64,000 nt of DNA from Malaya genurostris (lineage: Eukaryota; Arthropoda; Insecta; Diptera; Culicidae). Both the position numbers and the translations under genes were made by a program. The stretch spans positions 129,458,405-129,522,404 of the forward strand of contig NC_080572.1 of NCBI RefSeq assembly GCF_030247185.1, in the 5' to 3' direction. Below the pieces are notes generated by a model. That model was not told the DNA's origin and ran no database searches. It worked only from the letters and a program-made list of their open reading frames with translations. Shown in pieces: positions 20,587 to 34,559 of this stretch; within the stretch, counting starts at the first letter, position 1; every line of letters begins with the position of its first letter.

Positions 20587-23283
20587 CATTTTTTTTGCAT
20601 AAATATCTGTTTATTAATCTTATTTTTGTGTATTACATCAACATTTCACAGTACAAGTGTTTTAACCCTTTGGCCTTTCATCTTTGTTGTTCATACGATT
20701 CGTTATTAATAATAGGTGTTTTAGTTACTCTTGTTTTACATACTAATTTTTAATCATAATATTTATTTTAATTATTAATAAAATATCTACCTACTTATAA
20801 CTATCCCTAACCTAATACGTACAAATTTTGAATTATTTGTATTACAGAGATTGAGCACCTCTCTTCAAATTTCGTGCAGTATTGTTCGAATTTTTGTTCT
20901 AGTATATCCAGGGAGGCCATCTCATGTACTTCACTAGTCCTTGTCCAAGGGGGTAGATTTAGAATCATCTTTAAGATCTTACTTTGAATGCGCTGAACCC
21001 TAAGTTTGTGTTTCGTGCACAGCCCCGCCAAACAGGGACTGCGTATTCAATTGCGGGGTAGATGATTTGTTTATAGACAGCCATCTGATTCTTCAGGCAC
21101 AGTTTAGATGTTCTACAAATCAGCGGATACAGAGACCTAATGAGTATGCTGCATTTTTGAACGATTTTGTCAACATGTGACCTGAATATCAGATGTCTGT
21201 CAAAGGTGAGTCCTAGATAGATAACTTCATCGGACCATTGAATGACCTCATCACCGAATCGTATTCTGCATTCGTTTGATGGAACAAGTTTTGGAGATCT
21301 TGAATGTGGAAAAAAGATGACCTGAGTTTTTGCTGCATTGATCACAATTTTCCAGCTTGTAAAATATTCCGTTAAAGCGTCCAGACCTGTCTGTAGTTTA
21401 TTCTTCAGAGCATTAATGACACGACCTTTGCAAAGAATGGCTGTATTATCAGCAAATTGTGACAGAACACCACCACCCGGAAGAGGTGGGATGTCTGATG
21501 TAAAAATGTTGTATAGGATGGGACCTAGGATACTTCCTTGGGGTACACCAGCAGGAATAGTAAATCTTTCTGAAAGTGCATTATTCAGAGAAACCTGGAA
21601 TGCTCTATCTGCAAGATAATTTTTGATAATTTTAATAAGATACATGGGAAAATTATACCGATGCAGTTTAAACACCAGGCCATCGTGACACACATTATCG
21701 AATGCCTTTTCAATATCCAATATTGCCATGGCAGTCGTTTTGGACACTGATTTGTTTTGCTGGATGATGTTGTTAACCCTTGTGAGTTGGTGGATGGTGG
21801 ATCTTCCTTTCCGGAACCCAAACTGTTCTTCCAGTAATATATCCTGTTCATCTGCGAAAGCAAGAATTCGCCTTTGTATTGACTTTTCAAACAGCTTGGA
21901 TAGGGCAGAGAGTAATTTGATGGGCCGATAGCTCTTGGAAAAGGAAGGATCTTTCCCCGGTTTCAAAACTGGGATAACTTTAGCTAACTTCCACATTGAA
22001 GGGAAATAACCAAGCTCCCAGCACCTGTTAAAAATTTTAGCTAAGAAGACAAATGAACGAATACTCTAATGTTTCAGCTCAATGTTGAATGTGTTGTCGA
22101 AACCGGGGGCCTTCATATTTTTGGATTTTTTCACAATAGCCATCAGCTCATTCGCAGTGACTCTACTTTCCTCAGGAACTAAGCTGTCTGATTGGTCAAC
22201 GCTATCAGCAACGGCCCTTTCATGTGGACTAACAATGTTGAGTCCTAAATTGTGAGAACACACAAACTGCTTGCCTAGCGCATTTGCCTTCTCTACTGGT
22301 GTGATTAAAGGTATTCCTTCAGCTGTGTCCTGGGGTGGCAGCAAAGGAGGAATAGGCTTCGATTTTTTCTTAAGCACCTTCGTTAAGGACCAGAAGGGCT
22401 TTGAATGTGAGAGAATTTCTAGAAGCTTTTGCTGGAAGGTCCTGTTGCGAAGCTCAGATATTTTTTTCCTGGATTATCCTAGTTAAGTTGTTATAAGAAG
22501 TCTTCCTATCTAGGATGCCAGTTCGTTGATACTGCCTCCGGTAGATATTTCGAAGTCGGATGAGTTTCTTTGTGACACTGTCAATTTGAAGAGAGGAACT
22601 CGGCATATGTTGTACTGGAACCGTCCTATCACGAGCGACTGTGATTGAATGCTGGAAGGAAGATAGGGCCGCATCGATTTCCATCGGGGAATCAAGTGGC
22701 AGATCGATATTAATATGTTGGTCGGCGATTTGTTGAAATTGGACCCAATCGGTGCGATAATAGTTCCTCCGAGGTTGAATAGGCACTGTTTCTGGTGAAG
22801 ATCCCAACGTCAATATTACTGGAAAGTGGTCGGAAGATAGTTCGTTGAAGACAACCGGAAAGCTGTCTATGGCGATGTTGCTGATAAATATATCCAAAAT
22901 GGAATGAACTCCCAAAGTGGAAAGTCGCGTTGGTTTATCCGGAGCGAGGATGTTCTACTGTACAGCTTCGTAATTTTCGGCAAGTACGAATCCGTTTCGA
23001 TTCTGTCTTTTGTTTCCCCACAGCTTATGCCGTGCGTTCAGGTCCCCAGCAATGATGAATTTGTTCTGTCGTCGAGTGAGCATAGCCAAATCACGCTTCA
23101 ATGATGCACACGTACCATCTCGAAGATTGTTTTTTTTTGGGGCAGTACGCTGCAATGATGATGATGGGTCCCATCGTCGTTGTAATCTCAATTCCGATGG
23201 CTTCTATAAGTTGCAATTTAAAGGCTGACAGAAGCCTGTGCTGAATGGATCGTTTAACGGCAATGGCAACTCCCCCTCCTCTG
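20587..23283 (-). pseudogene. J2 Jockey-type retrotransposon, 5'-truncated copy (unit 1)
   Basis: Near-identical to 30529-33219. From the 3' end: poly(A) run and AATAAA-containing 3' UTR, RT C-terminus (20807-21031), RT core (20971-21996) with RRSTIHQL, ILDIEKAFD, VPQGSILGP and QFADNTAIL, connector (22066-22377) and endonuclease part (22454-22915), up to the tandem-duplication junction. The RT box is FADN, not FADD, so the second aspartate is lost. Frameshifts split the frame near 20960, 22060 and 22460. The missing 5' part results from the duplication breakpoint, not from truncated insertion. Confidence 0.85.
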
Positions 23284-23449
23284 TCCCTTTTATGTCTGAA
23301 GCGGTGCTTACGATTATTACTTTAAAGTTCCTAAATCAATGTAGTTATGTTTGGTCTACTAACACTATCCAAACTAATCTATTCTGATTGTTTCTATCTT
23401 TGTCGATGTTACGTTACGTTTCCTTTTGCCCCATTGCATTGCTTTTTAC

Positions 23450-24695
23450 TATACCGGAGAAACCTGTTAATATCACAAGCTAATAGATTATCAAGACTAA
23501 AGAAATAATTATAAGATTTATAATAATAATAATTACAATAATAATAATAATAATAATTATAATAATAATAATAAGAATAAAAGTGATAGTAAAAATCGTA
23601 ATGCATTTTACTTACCAAAAGTTAGGTAATTATATAAAATACCTATTTTTCTTCATTTTCTTGAGAGCATTCTAGGGTCTTTTCCTTGGTCTTAAATATT
23701 CGATGATAATCCATTATTTCAACAGGCTCGTTTTTTGTCAAGAAAATAAAATAAAATAAAATCAGGTGTTAGTAAGCTTGTTAAATGATATAATGTAAGG
23801 ATGCGCATTTAACACCAGATTGCCCAGGAAAGTCACAATATGTAAACAATGGAAGGATTGCTTAAAATTCTGTGAACTTTTTTAATTCTTTATTTAACGA
23901 TATATGCACTAAGGCACATTTCACTAGCTTTTATTTATTCTGTCACAGTTTTTATTATTGACTTTCTCTCATTCAATCATTCCGACTGCTTTTGAGCAAT
24001 TTAGGTCTATACTAAGTTTTGGGCCTTCTAGTGTTGAGCACGCATCCAGGAAACAAGAACTACATGTATTTCGTGAAGAAATATTAAGTGTGACTGCATG
24101 AAATGGTCCACGCGAACCGTTCTCTTCCAGAAACACACATCTCACACTCCTAGTTAGAAGGTGACATCTGTGTCCAAGTTGGAGAAATCTAAGTACATTC
24201 AAACCTTTCCCGATTTGAGAGTGTATTTACACCTGATTAATCAGTTTTGCCGTCATTGAAACTTGTAAACACTAGTGCCGATACCGAACCGGATCGGAAA
24301 GGTTTGAGAGTTCCTTAACGGTTCATAAGATGTCAATTTACCCCTATTCCTGATAACACTAGTCCTTCTTTCTGAATTAAATTCACCAAGTTCAGGACGA
24401 ATATGATATATTAACATTATTCCCAACTGGATCAAGATAATTCAAATTGGTGATCAATTCCAGGCATAAGAATGCTCGAAACCACCTAATGACCTATTGT
24501 CAATTTCAAGCAGTATTAGTCCTGTCCACTCCGAGATCGATCCAAATAACACAACAATTTTCATCTTTTTACTTTTATAAGCGAACGATCGATCGGTCTC
24601 GGTATGGTCCGACTTTGTCAATACGAAGTATAAATTGACTCCCACCCCCATCCACCAAAGGGGGGTACGCGCCCTGTAGCTCATCATCCAAAGCC
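23450..24695. repeat. DR3, copy 2 (in unit 2)
   Basis: Same order as 15230-16635, without the 159-bp MITE, and with the imperfect (AAT)n at about 23518-23580. Confidence 0.6.
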
Positions 24696-24696
24696 T

Positions 24697-25930
24697 AGGG
24701 CACTATTTATTGGTTTATGAGTTAAAATTAAATTATTAAGATTTAAATTGGGTGTTCAGCCACAAGTGGCGACATTTCAGCCCTATTATATACATGATTT
24801 GGTTATTACCATGAGGACATCATTTGTTTCCGCAATTCTGAGATTTTTCTGTAGGGAAATTTCTAAACATACTTGTATTGTGTAATGGGGAAAAGGAACT
24901 TATATACTAACTTACTAACTAATACAGAGAGCGAGTCGATTCAATTGAAGATTGCATCGATTTTTGTCGGAATTTGCTTATAATATTATGTGACATTACA
25001 TCTAATGGTTGTACATTTGTGAGTCTGTGTAACTCATTTATACTAAACCAGGGAGGACGCTTCAAAATCATTTTCAGAATTTTAATCTGAATCTTTTGAA
25101 GCGTTTTCTTCCTAGTGGAACAACAACTTGACCAAATTGGTACTGCATAAAGCATGGCTGATCTGAAAATTTGTTTATAAATTAACAATTTGTTTTTTAG
25201 ACAGAGCTTAGAATTTCTTTTTATAAGAGGATATACACATTTAATATATTTATTAAACTTTGCCTGGATTCCTTCAATGTGATCCTTGAAAGAGAGTTTT
25301 TTGTCATACGTTAAACCTAAGTATTTAGCTTGATCAGACCATGTCAATTCCAAGCCATTCAATTTGAGAATGTGATTATTGTTTGGTTTAAGTAAAGAAG
25401 CTCTTGGTTTATGAGGAAAGATAATTAATTGCGTTTTTGCTGCATTTGGTTTAATTTTCCATTTTGACAGATAATCACTAAAAATATTTAAACTTCTTTG
25501 TAGGTGACTGCAGATCACTCTTAGATTTCTACTTGTGGCTAACAGAATTGTGTCGTCACAGAATAGCGATTTCTGACAACCAACGCTACGCTCGAAGCCT
25601 GCGGAACACCGGCTCGTACGGGTAGCAATTCAGATTTACAATTCTGATAGCTAATCTGAAGAGTACGATCAGTTGAATAATTTTGAATCATTTTGATCAA
25701 ATAAATAGGAAACTGGAAATCAGACATTTTTGCTATTAAACCTTTGTGCCAAACACTGTCGAATGCTCTTTCTATGTCTAGAAGAGCAACTCAAGTGGAT
25801 AACCCAGAAGATTTATTTGATTTTATCATGTTCGTTACTCTGACAAGTTGATGAGTAGTTGAATCTTCATGACGAAATTCAAACTGCTCTGGCAAAAAAA
25901 TTGAATTCTCATTTATATGAGACATCATTC
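24697..25930 (-). pseudogene. J1 ORF2 3' half and 3' UTR (left arm of inverted repeat, unit 2)
   Basis: Carries the J1 3' tail (24697-24918), an open 199-codon RT C-terminus (24919-25518) and RT sequence back to the HQL/VTNMIK region near 25850, with the shared 46-bp deletion and premature stops. At about 25930 the homology to J1 ORF2 stops and switches directly to J1 5' UTR in the opposite orientation. Confidence 0.85.
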
Positions 25931-26045
25931 TCAACAAGATAATTTCATTCGCGTACGGTTATAGGTTAAAGATGCACGTGTTTTTAGAAAAGTCGATAAA
26001 AACGTGGTAATCAAGAGTCGAGGAAGTAGAAAGTTACCGGAGAAA

Positions 26046-26805
<760 letters not shown>

Positions 26806-26828
26806 TGTAATAAGGAATTTTGTATTTT

Positions 26829-28148
26829 TTACCTTCGAATTCTTTTCCGTCCGTCTCTTGGTTCATAACGGTTGGTGGGAATTATTCTCTCCGATGTTGC
26901 AGCATATGAGCTTATTAGCGTTGGGTAATCTTCGATATTTTCAAGTAGGTTGAAACTGTTTTGGGTGTATATTGGGTACTGTTCCTGCGCCTCTAGAGTT
27001 GTTAGATTGCTTTTTGACAGGATGATTTTAAGATTGTTTTGACGTGTTCGCTCGGGGCACTCTATAACGCCCGACTTGTGTCCTTCTTTTCTGCAGTGTA
27101 CACACCATTCTGGTCTATTGCATTGTTCATATCCATCCTCGTCGTGCTTATTACCGCATGTGTCGCACTTTGTTGAGAACGACAGTTATTTGTGCGATGG
27201 TTGTATCGCAAGCATTTTTGGCAGAAGATGACTTTACTGACAAAAGGTTTAACTTTGTTTGTGCAGCAGAAAATGCGGACTTCCGTGGGCAGCTGGTTGC
27301 TACGGAATGTCACCCCAATCCGTGTCGTAGGGATTTTTTGCTCATTCTTGAACCTATGAAGTCGGGTTACGCTTAGGATGGGTACAGTACAGGTTATGTT
27401 ATCCATAATTTCTTCTGATGACATCTCTACTGCTACGCTGGTTATAACGCCAGAAACAGTGAGAAAATGTTTCGGGATATACGCTTTGTAGTTTTGTTTC
27501 CAAATTGCTTGGTTAGCTTGCATATGGTTTGCTGTATTTGCATTTTTTTACGATTACAAGCACTTTGTTTCTTCCCATCGATTTGAGGTTGAGGATATTT
27601 TCCTTGTATTCATTAAGGACCATTCACACATTTCAGTTCCGTGAGGGTTCAGTGAAAGTGCCTTCAGTGCGCCGTCAGTGTTCTTTTTTTATCGGAACCC
27701 TTCCGTTCCGTTTCCGTGCTGTTTCCGTTCCGGCACAGCCAATTCAATGACATACCGACTTCAGTGAAAATAAAAAATATCGGTGACGACGAATTTGAGT
27801 TTGCCGGACGGACGCTACACTGACAGCGAGCTGCACTGAAACGGCACGGTGCCGAATAGGTGTGAATGCGTGCATAGAAAACGAATGAAATAATATCAGT
27901 ATCCGTGCACGGTGTCGTGCCGGCACTGAACCGGACCGGATATGTATGAATAGTCCTTTATTCTGTGACAGAATTTTTCCCACGGCGAGCTTGTTTATTA
28001 CAACATTCTCAGTTCTCTCTGTTAGTTGCACAATTAATCTGTACAGTCCTTTGTCGATGCTCTCGTACTCATAAGTCTGCCATTGTCTTCCGTAATCCTT
28101 CGTTTGCGTCGATCCGCCTCCGGGATCTGGATCTCCAGGTTCTGTCAT
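26829..28148 (-). pseudogene. J1 ORF1, nearly full length, interrupted by a MITE (right arm)
   Basis: Start ATG at 28148 (MTEPGDPDPGGGSTQTKDYG). The MITE occupies 27616-27957. The rest follows from 27615: YIPKHFLTVSGVITSVAVEM, IGVTFRSNQLPTEVRIFC, then a zinc-knuckle region (CQKCLRYNHRTNNC). After a frame change near 27062 it ends QEQYPIYTQNSFNLLENI, EDYPTLISSYAATSER and a stop at 26829. This is the best view of J1 ORF1 in the window: an RNA-binding Gag-like protein that in Jockey elements coats the RNA. This copy is dead. Confidence 0.75.
27616..27957. mobile_element. 342-bp MITE, duplicate of the one at 18196
   Basis: Same ends, same TTA flanks, almost identical interior. Carried along by the tandem duplication. 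Confidence 0.85.
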
Positions 28149-28259
28149 TTCTCCGGTAACTTTCTACTTCCTCGACTCTTGATTACCACGTTTTTATCGA
28201 CTTTTCTGAAAACACGTGCATCTTTAACCTATAACCGTACGCGAATGAAATTATCTTGT

Positions 28260-29838
28260 TGAGAATGATGTCTCATATAAATGAGAATTCAATTTTTTTG
28301 CCAGAGCAGTTTGAATTTCGTCATGAAGATTCAACTACTCATCAACTTGTCAGAGTAACGAACATGATAAAATCAAATAAATCTTCTGGGTTATCCACTT
28401 GAGTTGCTCTTCTAGACATAGAAAGAGCATTCGACAGTGTTTGGCACAAAGGTTTAATAGCAAAAATGTCTGATTTCCAGTTTCCTATTTATTTGATCAA
28501 AATGATTCAAAATTATTTAACTGATCGTACTCTTTAGGTTAGCTATCAGAATTGTAAATCTGAATTGCCGGTGTTCCGCAGGCTTCGAGCGTAGCGTTGG
28601 TTGTCAGAAATCGCTATTCTGTGACGACACAAGCCTGTTAGCCACAAGTAGAAATCTAAGAGTGATCTGCAGTCGCCTACAAAGAAGTTTAAATATTTTT
28701 AGTGATTATCTGTCAAAATGGAAAATTAAACCAAATGCAGCAAAAACGCAATTAATTATCTTTCCTCATAAACCAAGAGCTTCTTTACTTAAACCAAACA
28801 ATAATCACATTCTCAAATTGAATGGCTTGGAATTGACATGGTCTGATCAAGCTAAATACTTAGGTTTAACGTATGACAAAAAACTCTCTTTCAAGGATCA
28901 CATTGAAGGAATCCAGGCAAAGTTTATGTTATTTGTTTATTTGTTTGGGAGCAGGGAAAAGCCCGATGGAGATGAAATTTAGCAATCTCTCTCTCCAGCA
29001 GGCATAAAACCTCCTCATCAGTATCAACAGATTACAATGATCCAACAGATACATTTGGACTTAACATTAACAATTAGAACTAACAATAAAAACTAACAAT
29101 TAAAACTAACAATGAAAACTTAATCTATAATCCTATAACTAGTTGATGACACCAAGCATTGGATGGCAGTAATAGTGCTCTTTTTTAAAAGGTGAGAGAG
29201 AAGAAAAAAGTGGGTAGGCGAATGGAGTACCAGGGTTGGTGGAGGAGGTGGTAAAGGAGCGTGGACTAACGACGATGTTAGAATCGGCATGTAGATCTAA
29301 TTAGTGACTAAAAAGGTGGTGGAAGGAAAAGAATATTAATGTTAATAGTTTAATAAATATATTAAATGTGTATATCCTCTTATAAACAGAAATTCTAAAC
29401 TCTGTCTAAAAAACAAATTGTTAATTTATAAACAAATTTTCAGATCAGCCATGCTTTATGCAGTACCAATTTGGTCAAGTTGTTGTTCCACCAGAAAGAA
29501 AACGCTTCAAAAGATTCAGATCAAAATTCTGAAAATGATTTTGAAGCATCCTCCCTGGTTTAGTACAAATGAGTTACACAGACTCACAAATGTACAACCA
29601 TTAGATGTAATGTCACATAATATTATAAGCAAATTCCGACAAAAAGCGATGCAATCTTCAATTGAATCGACTCGCTCTCTGTATTAGTTAGTAAGTTAGT
29701 ATATAAGTTCCTTTTCCCCATTACACAATACAAGTATGTTTAGAAATTTCCCTACAGAAAAATCTCAGAATTGCGGAAACAAATGATGTCCTCATGGTAA
29801 GAACCAAATCATGTATATAATAGCGCTGAAATGTCGCA
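28260..29838 (+). pseudogene. J1 ORF2 3' half and 3' UTR (right arm), split by an insertion
   Basis: Same as 18800-19993: RT sequence with stops, open C-terminal frame 28662-28925, then a 420-bp insertion, then the rest (29353-29687, ending SSIESTRSLY) and the 3' UTR to the (TA)n tract. Shares the 46-bp and 14-bp deletions with unit 1. Confidence 0.85.
28927..29346 (-). mobile_element. 420-bp SINE-like insertion with AGTTTA duplication (unit 2 only)
   Basis: Interrupts the J1 frame between AGTTTA (28921) and AGTTTA (29347); the uninterrupted sequence is in unit 1 near 19501. Its left end is rich in TTTATTTG, i.e. a (TAAA)-like tail on the minus strand, and it shares GGCATAAAACCTCCTSATC with 58230-58260, where a long (TTTA)n run precedes it. 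No TIRs. A non-autonomous retroelement is the best guess. Confidence 0.65.
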
Positions 29839-30113
<275 letters not shown>

Positions 30114-30114
30114 C

Positions 30115-30528
30115 ATGTAAAAAGGTCTGCTTTCATTGCCAACTGCTCCACCTGACGACCGAAGTCCAAATGAGAGCATAACCTGAGTGTTTGAGGTTTG
30201 ATACCACGCAAAAGGTCTGCTCTCATTATTGACGACAGCTCCACCTGACGACCTAAGTCCAAATGAAAGCATTGACGACTGCTGCTCCCGACGATTGAAG
30301 TCCAAATGAAAGCACGACCTAAGCGTTTGAGGCTTTATACCACGCAAAAAGTTTGTTTTCATTGCCAACTGCTCCGCTGGACGACTGAAGTCCAAATGAG
30401 AGTTGCGACCTGAGCGTTTCAGGTTTTTAACCACGCAGAAGGTGCACTCTCTGAAGTTGCTGGTTGATTAAATCATTCCCACGACGTCTGCTTCTATCCA
30501 ACGCACAAGAAGAAATGATCGATTTTCG
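30115..30528 (-). repeat. DR1 fragment with 90-bp tandem units (unit 2)
   Basis: Counterpart of 20170-20586. Its right edge AATGATCGATTTTCG (30514-30528) is one copy of the J2 target-site duplication. Confidence 0.65.
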
Positions 30529-30748
30529 CATTTTTTTTGCATAAATATCTGTTTATTAATCTTATTTTTGTGTATTACATCAACATTTCACAGTACCAGT
30601 GTTTTAACCCTTTGGCCTTTCATCTTTGTTGTTCATACGATTCGTTATTAATAATAGGTGTTTTAGTTACGCTTGTTTTACATACTAATTTTTAATCATA
30701 ATATTTATTTTAATTATTAATAAAATATCTACCTACTTATAACTATCC

Positions 30749-33412
30749 CTAACCTAATACGTACAAATTTTGAATTATTTGTATTACAGAGATTGAGCAC
30801 CTCTCTTCAAATTTCGTGCAGTATTGTTCGAATTTTTGTTCTAGTATATCCAGGGAGGCCATCTCATGTACTTCACTAGTCCTTGTCCAAGGGGGTAGAT
30901 TTAGAATCATCTTTAAGATCTTACTTTGAATGCGCTGAACCCTAAGTTTGTGTTTCGTGCACAGCCCCGCCAAACAGGGACTGCGTATTCAATTGCGGGG
31001 TAGATGATTTGTTTATAGACAGCCATCTGATTCTTCAGGCACAGTTTAGATGTTCTACAAATCAGCGGATACAGAGACCTAATGAGTATGCTGCATTTTT
31101 GAACGATTTTGTCAACATGTGACCTGAATATCAGATGTCTGTCAAAGGTGAGTCCTAGATAGATAACTTCATCGGACCATTGAATGACCTCATCACCGAA
31201 TCGAATTCTGCATTCGTTTGATGGAACAAGTTTTGGAGATCTTGAATGTGGAAAAAAGATGACCTGAGTTTTTGCTGCATTGATCACAATTTTCCAGCTT
31301 GTAAAATATTCCGTTAAAGCGTCCAGACCTGTCTGTAGTTTATTCTTCAGAGCATTAATGACACGACCTTTGCAAAGAATGGCTGTATTATCAGCAAGCT
31401 GTGACAGAACACCACCACCCGGAAGAGGTGGGATGTCTGATGTAAAAATGTTGTATAGGATGGGACCTAGGATACTTCCTTGGGGTACACCAGCAGGAAT
31501 AGTAAATCTTTCTGAAAGTGCATTATTCAGAGAAACCTGGAATGCTCTATCTGCAAGATAATTTTTGATAATTTTAATAAGATACATGGGAAAATTATAC
31601 CGATGCAGTTTGAACACCAGGCCATCGTGACACACATTATCGAATGCCTTTTCAATATCCAATATTGCCATGGCAGTCGTTTTGGACACTGATTTGTTTT
31701 GCTGGATGACGTTGTTAACCCTTGTGAGTTGGTGGATGGTGGATCTTCCTTTCCGGAACCCAAACTGTTCTTCCAGTAATATATCCTGTTCATCTGCGAA
31801 AGCAAGAATTCGCCTTTGTATTGACTTTTCAAACAGCTTGGATAGGGCAGAGAGTAATTTGATGGGCCGATAGCTCTTGGAAAAGGAAGGATCTTTCCCC
31901 GGTTTCAAAACTGGGATAACTTTAGCTAACTTCCACATTGAAGGGAAATAACCAAGCTCTCAGCACCTGTTAAAAATTTTAGCTAAGAAGACAAATGAAC
32001 GAATACTCTAATGTTTCAGCTCAATGTTGAATGTGTTGTCGAAACCGGGGGCCTTCATATTTTTGGATTTTTTCACAATAGCCATCAGCTCATTCGCAGT
32101 GACTCTACTTTCCTCAGGAACTAAGCTGTCTGATTGGTCAACGCTATCAGCAACGGCCCTTTCATGTGGACTAACAATGTTGAGTCCTAAATTGTGAGAA
32201 CACACAAACTGCTTGCCTAGCGCATTTGCCTTCTCTACTGGTGTGATTAAAGGTATTCCTTCAGCTGTGTCCTGGGGTGGCAGCAAAGGAGGAATAGGCT
32301 TCGGTTTTTTCTTAAGCACCTTCGTTAAGGACCAGAAGGGCTTTGAATGTGAGAGAATTTCTAGAAGCTTTTGCTGGAAGGTCCTGTTGCGAAGCTCAGA
32401 TATTTTTTTCCTGGATTATCCTAGTTAAGTTGTTATAAGAAGTCTTCCTATCTAGGATGCCAGTTCGTTGATACTGCCTCCGGTAGATATTTCGAAGTCG
32501 GATGAGTTTCTTTGTGACACTGTCAATTTGAAGAGAGGAACTCGGCATATGTTGTACTGGAACCGTCCTATCACGAGCGACTGTGATTGAATGCTGGAAG
32601 GAAGATAGGGCCGCATCGATTTCCATCGGGGAATCAAGTGGCAGATCGATATTAATATGTTGGTCGGCGATTTGTTGAAATTGGACCCAATCGGTGCGAT
32701 AATAGTTCCTCCGAGGTTGAATAGGCACTGTTTCTGGTGAAGATCCCAACGTCAATATTACTGGAAAGTGGTCGGAAGATAGTTCGTTGAAGACAACCGG
32801 AAAGCTGTCTATGGCGATGTTGCTGATAAATATATCCAAAATGGAATGAACTCCCAAAGTGGAAAGTCGCGTTGGTTTATCCGGAGCGAGGATGTTCTAC
32901 TGTACAGCTTCGTAATTTTCGGCAAGTACGAATCCGTTTCGATTCTGTCTTTTGTTTCCCCACAGCTTATGCCGTGCGTTCAGGTCCCCAGCAATGATGA
33001 ATTTGTTCTGTCGTCGAGTGAGCATAGCCAAATCACGCTTCAATGATGCACACGTACCATCTCGAAGATTGTTTTTTTTGGGGCAGTACGCTGCAATGAT
33101 GATGATGGGTCCCATCGTCGTTGTAATCTCAATTCCGATGGCTTCTATAAGTTGCAATTTAAAGGCTGACAGAAGCCTGTGCTGAATGGATCGTTTAACG
33201 GCAATGGCAACTCCCCCTCCTCTGGTAGTTGTCCTGTCGAGCCTGTGAATCCTGTAATTGGAAATAAAAATAGAAATTTCAGGTTTAAGATGAGTTTCAG
33301 TTAAAATAGCAATATCGGCATTCTTCTCTTGAAGAAAGTCAGACAATTCAGCAGTTTTGCTCCTGAATGAGCAAGCATTCCAATTTACTATAACCAACTC
33401 ATTATATTGCAT
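30749..33412 (-). pseudogene. J2 ORF2: endonuclease plus reverse transcriptase, inactivated
   Basis: Endonuclease (33412-32897) begins LVIVNWNACSFRSKTAELS and shows the ETHLKPE and IAGDLNARHKLW motifs. A TAG stop follows EAVQ; the SDHFPV motif is in the next segment (32857-32396). Frameshift in an A-run near 32400, stop after IELKH near 32008, and a stop (CxELGYF) just before the RT. RT core 31938-30913 has VIPVLKPGKD, RPIKLLSALSK, QFGFRKGRSTIHQL, LDIEKAFDNV, VPQGSILGPILYN and QLADNTAIL. The second catalytic Asp is Asn. A frameshift near 30960 leads to the C-terminal CX-type tail. Known role: target nicking and cDNA synthesis; this copy could not do it. Confidence 0.88.
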
Positions 33413-34559
33413 ATTCGATGATGAATTTGCCTAAGGCGTTGATTTGATCTAACCGCGTTCTGCAGTTTCGAAGTTTTGTTGTCATTGTTTCAAAAATGAC
33501 GATCAGTTGTTCAGCAGAGAATAAATCACCAGAGTCATCCTTTGCTTGTGGTTGATTATTGCCCCATCCTGGAGGGATTTTTGAAGAAGATTCTTTTTGT
33601 GATCCAGCGGTTGAATCTTTTGGGTTGCTGCGAGGAAGTGGCGGCAAATTCGGAATATCCCTCTTCGGTGGGAGCCGTGGGAAATTAATTTCATCCTTCT
33701 GTGGAACATTCTTGCGCGTTGATTGTTTACGGGACGCCTGTTGTCGAATTTTTGTGAACTCAGCACGTTTGGGACACAATTTGCTAGTAGATGGATGGTC
33801 GCCATCACAGTTCACACATTTTACAGCGATGTCATCTAGTAAGCAATCGTTGGTATTGTGTGATCCGGCACATTTCCCGCACCGACTTTTCATGTGGCAA
33901 TTCCTCGCTCCATGGCCGTAGTTCAAACAGTTCGTGCACTGTGTGACATCCCGATGTACCGGTTTATACATTTGCCATTCGATGATTATGTGAAATAACG
34001 ATTTAATCGTTTTCAGTTGACTCATGGTGGTGGAGCCCTTCTCCAGATGATTCAGGTACAGTTGATCTCTAAACTTTTTGTCCGTATTATGTCGTTTCAT
34101 TTTAAACACCATCATAGGCTTTAGTCCAGCCTCCGACAGTGCCTGCTTTAGTTCGGCTTCCATCATGTCGGGTAGTCCTCGAAGTACAACCTTCATAGGT
34201 TTGTTGGCGGCAATATCGTGTGTGAAGTATTCCGCTTTTGTCTGCTTCAGATAACACTCCACTCCTTTGTAGTGGTTCAAAGCCGGAACAGTTATTTTGT
34301 AGCCTTCAGTACATAAACGGATTGTTGCCTGTAGTCCTTTGCTGATCAGTGTGTTGAAATCCGAGCGTAGAGTTGGTGGGAAGCCCTTCAGGTAGAAAGG
34401 CGGCATTTTTTCCTTCTTCTGCAGTTCCTCTTCGACATCAACTGGCAGATCAGCATATTGGTTTTTACTCAGCAAACGGTCGTTTACCTGTACATCACTT
34501 GGCTTCAGACGCTTAGCATCCTTTGGATCCTTCTCGGATCTATGGCGGTTTTTACCCAT
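33402..34559 (-). CDS. J2 ORF1 protein, intact, three zinc knuckles
   Basis: 385 codons from ATG 34559 without stop. Residues 1-50 are charged (basic, then acidic). About 120-200 is an RRM-like region (VVLRGLPDMMEAELKQAL, then MVFKMKRHN). Three CCHC knuckles follow: C208-C211-H216-C221 (CTNCLNYGHGARNC), C227-C230-H234-C239, and C248-C251-H255-C262. The C-terminal third is rich in Pro, Ser and Lys (FPRLPPKRDIPNLPPLPR). This is the nucleic-acid-binding, Gag-like ORF1 protein of Jockey-clade elements, which packages the RNA and directs it to the nucleus. It overlaps ORF2 by 11 bp. Although ORF2 is dead, this frame is open, so the insertion may be fairly young or chance spared it. Confidence 0.85.
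   Translation of the reverse strand: MGKNRHRSEKDPKDAKRLKPSDVQVNDRLLSKNQYADLPVDVEEELQKKEKMPPFYLKGFPPTLRSDFNTLISKGLQATIRLCTEGYKITVPALNHYKGVECYLKQTKAEYFTHDIAANKPMKVVLRGLPDMMEAELKQALSEAGLKPMMVFKMKRHNTDKKFRDQLYLNHLEKGSTTMSQLKTIKSLFHIIIEWQMYKPVHRDVTQCTNCLNYGHGARNCHMKSRCGKCAGSHNTNDCLLDDIAVKCVNCDGDHPSTSKLCPKRAEFTKIRQQASRKQSTRKNVPQKDEINFPRLPPKRDIPNLPPLPRSNPKDSTAGSQKESSSKIPPGWGNNQPQAKDDSGDLFSAEQLIVIFETMTTKLRNCRTRLDQINALGKFIIEYAI

Noticed and set aside
33559..33921. 120-codon plus-strand frame opposite J2 ORF1
   Set aside because: A shadow of the minus-strand zinc-knuckle ORF1, which has clear family motifs.
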